A stretch of DNA of 35,158 nt, taken from positions 1 through 35,158 of the forward strand of contig JAFLTN010000014.1 in the NCBI GenBank assembly GCA_022510445.1. The letters run 5' to 3'. The position numbers were made by a program, and so were the translations under genes. This DNA comes from Muribaculaceae bacterium (GTDB taxonomy: Bacteria; Bacteroidota; Bacteroidia; Bacteroidales; Muribaculaceae). Positions 7,266 to 14,727 of the stretch are shown in pieces; within the stretch, counting starts at the first letter, position 1, and each line of letters opens with the position of its first letter. The notes below the pieces were generated by a model. That model made no database searches. It saw nothing but the letters and a program-made list of their open reading frames with translations, and had not been told where the DNA came from.

Positions 7266-10109
7266 TTACTCTGCCTGATAACCTTCCATTATAACCTGTA
7301 CACGGTTTTGCCCGTCATAGATATCTTTAATGAACTGATTGAATTCATCAAGAGAAAGGTTTCTTAAGGTCTGGTCAAACTCCTGAAGAGAATTGAAATC
7401 GGGGAAGAGTTCCTGAGTCACAAGCATGCTATCCCAATAACTGTTCTTACGGGAATTAATTTCATACTGTTTGATCATGGCTTCCTTTGCCTTGGTGAAG
7501 TTAACTTCATCGGCACCATTAGCCAAAAGTTTCAAATATTCCTCATGTGCACGGTTAATTAAGGCATCCTTCTGATCTTCATTCGTAACAAAGGTATATA
7601 AGAGTCTCCATGCACCGTTATTAGGATTCAAGTCTGCTCCCACACCGGCTCCGTAGGTTCCACCTTCCTCTTCACGCAGAGTATCAGTGTAGATGTTATC
7701 AAGGATATCTCCCATCAAACCAACCATAATATTATTCTTAACATTGAAAGGAACATTATAGCCTGTATAGATATCGAATACATTTATTGACGGGATTGCC
7801 ATAGGCTGTTTGAACCTGTTCTCTATTTGACCCTTAGCCAAACCAAGTTCACTCTTGATCACAGGTTTCTTTCTTAATGCCACCGGCAGGGTCGCAATGT
7901 ATTGTTCGAGCAACGGTTTCAAATCATCATATGTAATGTTTCCGGTAAATACGAATGTATATTCTGCAGCATTCTTTAAAACTCCCTTAACGAGATCTAA
8001 AGATTCAAGATAATTAGCTTTGTCAAGAGTTTCAAGATTAAGCACCATCATTAACGGGTTGCCGTCATATCTTGATTTTGTGACTTCATTCTGGAAAACA
8101 AATTGTGGATTTTTCTCAATGTTTTCATATTGAGGTCTTATTCTGCCCAAGTTTACATTATAAGTCTCTTCATCAGGATTAATATTTGTGAAGGCTGTGT
8201 AAATAAGCTCAAACAGATAAGGAAGGTCTTTAACTGTAGAAGAACCTGTAAGCATATCTGTATAGGTATTGATTGAGAAATCAATATCCACATTCTTTCC
8301 GGCAAGATATTTAGGCAGTGTCTTGGAATCAAAAGGTCCCCATTTTGATGACTCGATAGCAAGGTCAGCAATCAGAACGTTCGGAGCCTGTTCCGGAGAA
8401 TAAAGTTGTTTTCCACCTCTCCGGAATGCAGTCATCTTAACCTCATCATTGGCAAAATCAGTTTCTTTTAAGATAACCTTAATGCCGTTAGAAAGAGTGA
8501 TATTGAAAGTTCCAAGTTCATTATTACTCTGTATTCTGGTGACTGTTCCCGGCTTCGGGAGTTGAGAAATAAGAGGTTCCTCTATCTTTTCATCTTCCAA
8601 GGCCTCATATTCAGCTTTCAATGCATCACTGATAGTCGACAGCATTGTCTCTTCAGATGCTATTTCAAAGCCTTCAGCTTTTGGCACAGAAAGCATGACG
8701 ACCATATTTTTTCCGGAAACCAAAGTAGGATAGAATTCATCCCTAAGCAATTGGTTTATTCCTTCCAAAGGAATATTCGGCAAGGTCATGCTCCAGAGCT
8801 GGTATTCAGTTTCTATTCCGGGAGCCGGCACATTATCCACGAAATAACGACATAGTTCGTTGCCGAAATAATTGTTATTGGTTTTATCTTTTTCCGAAAG
8901 TTGTTTTTGGAGAGATGAAAGAATTTCCTGAGTTGCGCGGTCATATTCGCTTCTTGTAAATCCTGTTTTGAAAGCCCTGGCAATAACAGCCATGGCATCT
9001 TGTGTTGCCGCCACAGCATCCTTGCCTTTCGGAATGATAACTATATTAAAGGCGTCTTTGGTTTTTGATACCAGGAAAGTAGAAAATCCCACACCTACTC
9101 TTGAGAAATCACAGTCAGGTTCAAGAACGGCATCGGAAAGACGGTTGTTCATCATGGTGGACACTATGCCGTTTAATATGACATCATTCATATACATTTC
9201 AGCAGTGTTCCTGAGCTCAAAAGGTGTCCTTTCGCTCTTAAATGCTATTCTTATAGTGATATTAGAGAGTTCAGGATCAGCGTATGTAGTATAAATTGGC
9301 TGATTATTATCAGAAACCTTGGGATAATTTCTTTTAGCTGCATTTTTAGGCATTTCAATGGTAGAGAAAAGCTCTTTTACTTTTTGCTCCATTTCAGCAG
9401 CATCAAAATCACCCACGATTACGATTCCCTGTTGATCGGGACGATACCATTTCTTATAATAAGCCCTCAAGACTTCCGGCTTGAAGTTTCTTATCACATC
9501 CATTTTTCCGATTGGAAGCTGCTGATATTGATATTCCTTATAAATCTGAGGAAGCACCTCTTCCATCTGTCTTCTGGAAGCATTCTGGGTGGAACGCCAT
9601 TCTTCCTGTATTACACCCCTTTCAGCATCTATCTCAGATTCTTCGAGAAGAATCTCTCCACTCCAGTCGTGAAGCACAAGGAGAACACTGTCCATCAGGT
9701 TCTTATCTGTGGTGGGGACATTGTTAATATTATAGATTGTTTCATCAAAACTGGTATAGGCATTGATATCAGCCCCAAATCTTATTCCTTTGCTCTGGAG
9801 ATAGTTCAACATGGCTTTACCAGGATAATGGGTAGTTCCATTAAAAGCCATATGTTCAAGAAAGTGGGCGAGCCCAAGCTGATCCTGTTCCTCAAGAGTG
9901 GATCCAACTTTCTGTGCTATATAGAAATTTGCCCTCTCTTTAGGTTCTTCATTATGCATGATATAATAAGTCAACCCATTTTTGAGAACCCCTGTCTTAA
10001 CTTTTGGATTAAGTGGCAGCGGAGTTAACATACTCGCGTCGGGGTACTGAGCCATAGCGGTCGACATGCAGCAAAGAATTGCTGTCAGGCCATAAAGTAT
10101 CCTCTTCAT
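7266..10109 (-). CDS. M16 family zinc metallopeptidase (pitrilysin-like), exported
   Basis: A 947-residue protein with a signal peptide (about residues 1-20, ending STAMA) followed by two M16 halves. The N-terminal half has the inverted zinc motif HFLEH (82-86), with E85 as catalytic base, and the downstream conserved glutamates in ERGVIQEEWR (E163/E170), one of which should be the third zinc ligand. The C-terminal half (roughly 510 onward) lacks HxxEH and should be the non-catalytic clamshell partner. The family degrades peptides in a closed chamber, so a periplasmic peptidase role is likely; the substrate is unknown. The length fits Bacteroidales two-domain 'insulinase family' proteins. It lies 57 bases downstream of the formyl-THF ligase gene and may belong to the same transcript, which would end at the strong hairpin just after its stop. 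Confidence 0.93.
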   Translation of the reverse strand: MKRILYGLTAILCCMSTAMAQYPDASMLTPLPLNPKVKTGVLKNGLTYYIMHNEEPKERANFYIAQKVGSTLEEQDQLGLAHFLEHMAFNGTTHYPGKAMLNYLQSKGIRFGADINAYTSFDETIYNINNVPTTDKNLMDSVLLVLHDWSGEILLEESEIDAERGVIQEEWRSTQNASRRQMEEVLPQIYKEYQYQQLPIGKMDVIRNFKPEVLRAYYKKWYRPDQQGIVIVGDFDAAEMEQKVKELFSTIEMPKNAAKRNYPKVSDNNQPIYTTYADPELSNITIRIAFKSERTPFELRNTAEMYMNDVILNGIVSTMMNNRLSDAVLEPDCDFSRVGVGFSTFLVSKTKDAFNIVIIPKGKDAVAATQDAMAVIARAFKTGFTRSEYDRATQEILSSLQKQLSEKDKTNNNYFGNELCRYFVDNVPAPGIETEYQLWSMTLPNIPLEGINQLLRDEFYPTLVSGKNMVVMLSVPKAEGFEIASEETMLSTISDALKAEYEALEDEKIEEPLISQLPKPGTVTRIQSNNELGTFNITLSNGIKVILKETDFANDEVKMTAFRRGGKQLYSPEQAPNVLIADLAIESSKWGPFDSKTLPKYLAGKNVDIDFSINTYTDMLTGSSTVKDLPYLFELIYTAFTNINPDEETYNVNLGRIRPQYENIEKNPQFVFQNEVTKSRYDGNPLMMVLNLETLDKANYLESLDLVKGVLKNAAEYTFVFTGNITYDDLKPLLEQYIATLPVALRKKPVIKSELGLAKGQIENRFKQPMAIPSINVFDIYTGYNVPFNVKNNIMVGLMGDILDNIYTDTLREEEGGTYGAGVGADLNPNNGAWRLLYTFVTNEDQKDALINRAHEEYLKLLANGADEVNFTKAKEAMIKQYEINSRKNSYWDSMLVTQELFPDFNSLQEFDQTLRNLSLDEFNQFIKDIYDGQNRVQVIMEGYQAE

Positions 10110-10166
10110 AATATTAAATTGGTTAGTTAAATATTTATAGTTTTTATTTTATTTTTAATTTCTTAT

Positions 10167-10736
10167 TCAGTTTTTCTTTATCACTATTGTGGTCTTCTGG
10201 GTTATAACCATATCCATCCCGACATCATGCGGTTCTGAAGGAATTTCATCAAAAAGCTGAAATTCATATCCCACTCCGATTTTTGTTGCCTTGGTGGTTT
10301 TAAGGAAACGGTCATAAAATCCTTTTCCTCTTCCCAACCTTCTTCCTTTTCTGTCATAAGCCACAGCCGGAACAATTACAAGTTCAATTTCAGACGGGTC
10401 TGCCACATCACTGCCGGTCGGTTCTTCTATATGAAAAGATCCTAATTCAAGCCGACTCTCATGATAGGGAAGAATCTCAAGATCCACACCATTCACTCTT
10501 GGAAGATAAAATCTTTTTTTACCGCTCCATTTTGAAAGAAAGTCATGAGTATTCAATTCATCCGGAAGAGAATGATACATCATGATCCTTTCAGCAAGCA
10601 TAAAAGCTGCTGTTTTCTCAAGACGTGAAAATACCTCATTGGCGGCTACCTTTTTTTCATTTTCAGGTATAATTACCCTTAAACTTCTGATTTTACGTCT
10701 TATTTCATTCTTCTCTTCAAGAAATTCTCTTTTCAT
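10167..10736 (-). CDS. fau: 5-formyltetrahydrofolate cyclo-ligase
   Basis: A 189-residue enzyme that converts 5-formyl-THF to 5,10-methenyl-THF using ATP, returning the storage folate to one-carbon metabolism. The family signature GRGKGFYDR (135-143) is intact, and the basic N-terminal helix (MKREFLEEKNEIRRKIRSLR) is typical. The segments PDELNTHDFL and FYLPRV also fit the fold. The length is normal. The start codon overlaps the stop of the S41 protease gene in an ATGA arrangement, indicating translational coupling. The biochemical link to the protease and deaminase upstream is loose: dCMP deaminase supplies dUMP, whose methylation consumes folate, so a shared nucleotide/folate theme is possible. 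Confidence 0.95.
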   Translation of the reverse strand: MKREFLEEKNEIRRKIRSLRVIIPENEKKVAANEVFSRLEKTAAFMLAERIMMYHSLPDELNTHDFLSKWSGKKRFYLPRVNGVDLEILPYHESRLELGSFHIEEPTGSDVADPSEIELVIVPAVAYDRKGRRLGRGKGFYDRFLKTTKATKIGVGYEFQLFDEIPSEPHDVGMDMVITQKTTIVIKKN

Positions 10737-12361
10737 TTTTCCTCTTTTTGAATGTTTACGGGAGCATGTCCTTCATTTATTTCTTGTAAAGCCTTAATTA
10801 CAACATTATCAGTCTGATTAAGGAATTCTATAAACTGAGAATATCCTAAAACATCCCTCACAATCATGGCTTTGATCTGACTGAGCAACAGTTCACGGGA
10901 CTTGCCGATATAATACCAGCGTGCCGGCACTCCGTTTTCGACTGCGAAAGCCACAAAATTTTCAAGCAAAGTGTTATCTCTTGGCAAAATTTTTAACAGC
11001 CGGTCAAGGCTTTGAGATCCGTCGAGCATCTCTCTATATTTATCGGCTACAGAATAGGCATATTTCTGGATAAGCCCCCTGTTGGCCACAGTCATATAAT
11101 ATGATGTGAATCCTGTGGTGTCTTCCGGAATAAAGATATCAGGCATTATTCCGCCCCCGCCATAAACCTCTCTTCCGTTGGCTGTGTAGAAAAGTTTATC
11201 CTTATCTAGTTTTATACTGTCAACGTTATAAAATTCTCCATGGCTGTATCGGTCGACGAGATCAAGGTCATATTTTCTGTTATCACCTCTCTGATATTCT
11301 TTTTGAATGGACCTTCCGGATGGAGTGTAATACCTGGCCACAGTCAGACGGATGGCAGAACTGTCGGGCAATTCCGTCTGATTCTGGACGAGACCTTTCC
11401 CAAATGACCTCCGGCCAATTATCAATCCACGGTCATTATCCTGAATTGCACCGGCAAATATTTCAGAAGCAGAAGCCGAGCCTTCATTTGTGATTACTAC
11501 CAGAGAAGCATCCTGAAAACGTCCGTTGCCATCGCTTAAAGCCATGTATTCATTTTCAGGTTTTCTTCCTTTAGTATAAACAATCAGTCTTCCGGGGGGC
11601 AAGAATTCGTTAGCCATATAAATGGCCTGATCCATAAAGCCTCCGGAGTTGCCTCTTAGGTCTACTATGAATGCTTTGGCTCCCTGACGGCGCAGATCGC
11701 TCAGTGCATTATAGAATTCCATATAGGTGTTGCGTGAGAATTTCGTCACCTTCACATAACCCGTGCTATCGTTGAGCAAATAACTGACATCAACTGAGTT
11801 CACCGGGATATCATCTCTGATAACATCAAAAACGACATCATCTTTCGAACCGTATCTCTTGATGGTAAGTTCAACTTTTGAACCTTTCTCTCCACGAAGA
11901 TTTTTATAAACGTTTTCTGATGAAATACTATCTCCCGTCAACGGTTTACCATCTGCAAAAATAATCCGGTCGCCCGGTTTGATGCCGACCTTTTCTGCAG
12001 GCCCCCCGGGGATTACTTCTATCACATTAACAGTATCATTAAGTATCTGGAAAGAAACACCCACTCCACTGAAAGATCCCATCAGATCATCATTAACGCC
12101 CTGAAGTTCATCAGCGGGGATATAAGCAGAATGGGGATCTAATGATGATAAAAGGTCAGGAAATCTCGTCTCAATTAAAGAGTCTATATCAATTCTGTCG
12201 ACATAATCCGATTCTATCAGCCGAAGAACAGTCCTCAGTTTGTCTTCTTTAACCGACAGGTTTCTTTTAGAGATGTATCTTCCAAGAAAAATACCACATC
12301 CTAACCCGAAGGCCAGGAGAACGGGTAGTAGGATTAAGGCGGAATTTCTTTTCCTAATCAT
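10733..12361 (-). CDS. S41 family C-terminal processing protease
   Basis: A 542-residue membrane-anchored periplasmic serine protease of the CtpA/Prc group. Residues 9-30 form a single N-terminal membrane segment. A PDZ domain follows at about 95-170 (GVGVSFQILNDTVNV, GGPAEKVGIKPGDRI). The S41 core contains VDLRGNSGG (about 233-241), the nucleophile segment GSASASEIFAGA with S297, and SFGKG with K322. The 25-residue Ser-Lys spacing matches E. coli Tsp. About 150 further residues extend past the protease core and have no domain I recognise. These enzymes trim C-termini of exported proteins or degrade them. The N-terminus overlaps the dCMP deaminase gene by 8 bases and the C-terminus overlaps the cyclo-ligase gene by 4. 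Confidence 0.94.
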   Translation of the reverse strand: MIRKRNSALILLPVLLAFGLGCGIFLGRYISKRNLSVKEDKLRTVLRLIESDYVDRIDIDSLIETRFPDLLSSLDPHSAYIPADELQGVNDDLMGSFSGVGVSFQILNDTVNVIEVIPGGPAEKVGIKPGDRIIFADGKPLTGDSISSENVYKNLRGEKGSKVELTIKRYGSKDDVVFDVIRDDIPVNSVDVSYLLNDSTGYVKVTKFSRNTYMEFYNALSDLRRQGAKAFIVDLRGNSGGFMDQAIYMANEFLPPGRLIVYTKGRKPENEYMALSDGNGRFQDASLVVITNEGSASASEIFAGAIQDNDRGLIIGRRSFGKGLVQNQTELPDSSAIRLTVARYYTPSGRSIQKEYQRGDNRKYDLDLVDRYSHGEFYNVDSIKLDKDKLFYTANGREVYGGGGIMPDIFIPEDTTGFTSYYMTVANRGLIQKYAYSVADKYREMLDGSQSLDRLLKILPRDNTLLENFVAFAVENGVPARWYYIGKSRELLLSQIKAMIVRDVLGYSQFIEFLNQTDNVVIKALQEINEGHAPVNIQKEEK

Positions 12362-12800
12362 CTGTATCCGGTATAAATTCTGTTTCTATTCCGGCCGTTT
12401 TAAGAAGGTCTATGCCTTCTGAGGTGCGGTAAAGTTCCGAAAAAACCACCCTTTTTATTCCGGCTTGAATGATTAATTTTGAACATTCTATGCATGGACT
12501 CGCAGTGACATATAAAGTGCTGCCTTCACTGGAATTATTGCTTTTAGCAACTTTTGTGATTGCATTTGCTTCTGCATGAAGCACATAAGGCAAAGTCTTA
12601 TTGTCAATATCTTCGCACACATTTGGAAATCCTGAAGGAGTGCCGTTGTAGCCATCGGAAATTATCATTTTATCCTTTACTAAAAGGGCACCTACTTTCC
12701 TGCGTTGGCAATAAGAATTCTCACTCCATATTTTAGCCATTCTTAAATAACGGCGATCTAAAAGCCGGCTTTTCTCCGGATTCGAACACGCTGTTGACAT
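12354..12800 (-). CDS. dCMP/cytidine deaminase family protein (ComEB-like)
   Basis: A 148-residue zinc-dependent deaminase. The catalytic motif HAEANAI (H75, E77) and the zinc cysteines in SPCIECS (C103, C106) are intact, as is the NGTPSGFPN segment (52-60) typical of dCMP deaminases. The expected reaction is dCMP to dUMP plus ammonia, feeding thymidylate synthesis. It is the first gene of an overlapping set with the S41 protease and formyl-THF cyclo-ligase, an order I recall as common in Bacteroidetes. The late-competence name comEB comes from Bacillus homologues and should not be read as a competence role here. Confidence 0.93.
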   Translation of the reverse strand: MSTACSNPEKSRLLDRRYLRMAKIWSENSYCQRRKVGALLVKDKMIISDGYNGTPSGFPNVCEDIDNKTLPYVLHAEANAITKVAKSNNSSEGSTLYVTASPCIECSKLIIQAGIKRVVFSELYRTSEGIDLLKTAGIETEFIPDTDD

Positions 12801-12849
12801 AGAAGGTATTTACATTATATTTATAACATTCCCGCAATCGGAATATTGT

Positions 12850-12881
12850 CAAAAGTACATAAAATCAACTTTTTTTTACAA
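12850..12881 (-). promoter_or_regulatory. Putative promoter of the deaminase-S41-fau operon
   Basis: The minus strand reads TACTTTTG (12850-12857), matching TAnnTTTG, with a partial -33 (GTTG rather than TTTG) 21 bases upstream. It lies about 50 bases before the deaminase ATG. Confidence 0.45.
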
Positions 12882-12907
12882 CTTCAATGACTTGTTTCAA
12901 AAAGTTG

Positions 12908-13855
12908 TTAAAGTTCATTATGCTCCATCAGATATTTTTCGGCATCGAGGGCAGCTTTACAACCCGAGCCGGCGGCACAGACAGCCTGACGATATCGTGG
13001 GTCAGCACAATCTCCGGCTGCAAAAACACCCGCAATATTAGTATGGGTAGTGGCACCTTTGACTTTGATATAACCTTCTGAATCTCTTTCAAGCCAGTCT
13101 TTGAATAATTCTGTGTTGGGATGATGGCCAATGGCAAGGAAAAAACCCTCTATATTTATATCGAACTTCTCCTCTTGAGGAGTGCCGCGGAATCTTACGA
13201 TATGAGCTCCTTCAAGCACTTCGTCGCCAAAAAGTCCTTCTGTATTGCAGTTGAAGAGAATTTCAATTCTTTCATTCTTCCTTACTCTTCTTTGCATTAC
13301 TTCTGAGGCTCTTAAAACATCACGACGTACAATTAAATATACTTTTTTGGCAAGGGATGCAAGATAGAGGGCCTCTTCGCAAGCTGTATCACCACCACCA
13401 ACTACTGCAACATTCCTGTTGCGATAGAAAAAACCGTCGCAAGTGGCACAGGCACTCACCCCCAGACCTCTATATTTCTCTTCATCAGGCAAGCCAAGAT
13501 ATTTGGCCGACGCTCCGGTAGAAATAATCACGGTCTCAGCTTCTATTTTATCCCCCTTTTCATCCTCACAAACGAAAGGTCTTTTGGAGAAATCCACTTT
13601 CGTGATGATTCTTGGTTTTATTTCAGCTCCGAAACGGAGAGCCTGCTGCCTGAAATGTTCCATCATTTCAGTGCCCTGAACTCCGTCGGGATAACCCGGG
13701 AAATTTTCTATTTCTGTAGTCTGGGTTAGCTGTCCGCCAGGCTGATGACCTTCATAAACAACCGGTTGGAGATTTGCTCTTGATGCATATAAAGCTGCCG
13801 TGTATCCTGCCGGTCCTGAACCGATAATTAGCACTCTGGTTTTTTCTGTTTCCAT
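12908..13855 (-). CDS. trxB: Thioredoxin reductase
   Basis: A 315-residue low-molecular-weight NADPH-dependent flavoprotein that reduces thioredoxin. The FAD-binding GSGPAGYTAA motif is at 12-21, the redox-active pair C136/C139 lies in CATCDG, the NADPH-binding glycine motif is VVGGGDTACEEA just after it, and the C-terminal FAD segment is GVFAAGDCAD. The length is normal. Thioredoxin is encoded about 9.4 kb away in this window on the same strand (23202-23498), so the two partners are near each other but not in one operon. It follows lolA and ftsK on the same strand. No TAnnTTTG element is evident in the 101-base upstream gap. Confidence 0.97.
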   Translation of the reverse strand: METEKTRVLIIGSGPAGYTAALYASRANLQPVVYEGHQPGGQLTQTTEIENFPGYPDGVQGTEMMEHFRQQALRFGAEIKPRIITKVDFSKRPFVCEDEKGDKIEAETVIISTGASAKYLGLPDEEKYRGLGVSACATCDGFFYRNRNVAVVGGGDTACEEALYLASLAKKVYLIVRRDVLRASEVMQRRVRKNERIEILFNCNTEGLFGDEVLEGAHIVRFRGTPQEEKFDINIEGFFLAIGHHPNTELFKDWLERDSEGYIKVKGATTHTNIAGVFAAGDCADPRYRQAVCAAGSGCKAALDAEKYLMEHNEL

Positions 13856-13956
13856 GTATGTTTTATTAATAGATTACATTTATATAAGGGTCTCTCAATA
13901 TATAACAATCAATTTACTGAATGTTCCTTTTTTCTTAAGATTTAATAAGACAATTA

Positions 13957-14580
13957 TCAACGCAGATCTATAATCTCGGCCTTTGGGAAAGCTTTGCGTG
14001 GGTATTCAAATTCTGAAGAAGGGATGGTCAGATTTGTATTCAGGGAAGTTACCTCAACCGTAAGCGTGTTCCCTCCATTCATTTCTGAAATTATTTTTTC
14101 AAGCTTATAATTATTTGCATTGATCGTGAAAATCAATTTCTTTATGTTGCTTGTCTTTGTTAGAGGCTGCAAAACAATTATATATTTACCTTTTGCTGAA
14201 GCTGAAGAATAAGAGGCTTTGAATTTTCCTTTATATGCATTAACATAAAGCAACGGATTTGATTCCTGTAATTCTTCAATGTCTGGATTTATTATTGTGG
14301 TTTCTTCCGTATTACCATTATAGGTATACATTTCTTTACCGTTATACCAGACTTGTACGTCGGGGAGTGTAACAACAAATTTTTCACCCTGCCCCTTTAT
14401 AGAACCGATACCTCTGGCACTGTTTCCCGATATTTTGAACTGTGCAGATATACCTTTTGAATTGGTTATTACCGAAGCTGCTTTCTCAAGAACTTTCTCC
14501 GGTGAAAGCTGAACATTCTGAGCTTCAGAATCTAAAATTGCAAATAAACTGAGCAAAACCAGAGTGAAAAATTTTTTCAT
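13957..14580 (-). CDS. lolA: LolA-like periplasmic lipoprotein carrier / outer-membrane lipoprotein chaperone
   Basis: A 207-residue exported protein with a signal peptide (MKKFFTLVLLSLFAILDSEAQ). I start it at the ATG at 14580; the frame extends three codons to a TTG, but the ATG begins a standard signal sequence. The mature part fits the LolA fold, an incomplete barrel carrying lipoproteins from LolCDE to the outer membrane: KGISAQFKIS, VQVWYNGKEMYTYN and the C-terminal strand pattern LTIPSSEFEYP. Its place directly downstream of ftsK supports the call, because the ftsK-lolA order is also found in proteobacteria. Sequence similarity alone is moderate, and the broader LolA-like superfamily is the safe assignment. 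Confidence 0.85.
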   Translation of the reverse strand: MKKFFTLVLLSLFAILDSEAQNVQLSPEKVLEKAASVITNSKGISAQFKISGNSARGIGSIKGQGEKFVVTLPDVQVWYNGKEMYTYNGNTEETTIINPDIEELQESNPLLYVNAYKGKFKASYSSASAKGKYIIVLQPLTKTSNIKKLIFTINANNYKLEKIISEMNGGNTLTVEVTSLNTNLTIPSSEFEYPRKAFPKAEIIDLR

Positions 14581-14643
14581 ATAAACCAAACTAACAAAAA
14601 TTGCATATAATCATAACTATAATTATATGACAATGATTTTATT

Positions 14644-14671
14644 CAAAAGTAATATCGGCGGAATAAACAAA
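14644..14671 (-). promoter_or_regulatory. Possible promoter of lolA
   Basis: TACTTTTG on the minus strand (14644-14651) matches the -7 consensus. A TTTG lies 16 bases upstream, shorter than the usual 19-21, so this is only a candidate. The ftsK-lolA gap is 147 bases, enough for a separate promoter. Confidence 0.35.
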
Positions 14672-14727
14672 ATGATAAGGCTTTTACAGTCAGATAACAG
14701 ATTATGAAAGTTCAGACAAATAACTTG

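Noticed and set aside
9384..10028. Open frame of 214 codons on the plus strand
   Set aside because: It lies wholly antisense to the M16 protease, has no recognisable domain, and its composition is what the complement of that coding sequence gives.
12354..12800. Competence function suggested by the ComEB name
   Set aside because: The protein is a plain dCMP deaminase and no DNA-uptake genes are nearby.
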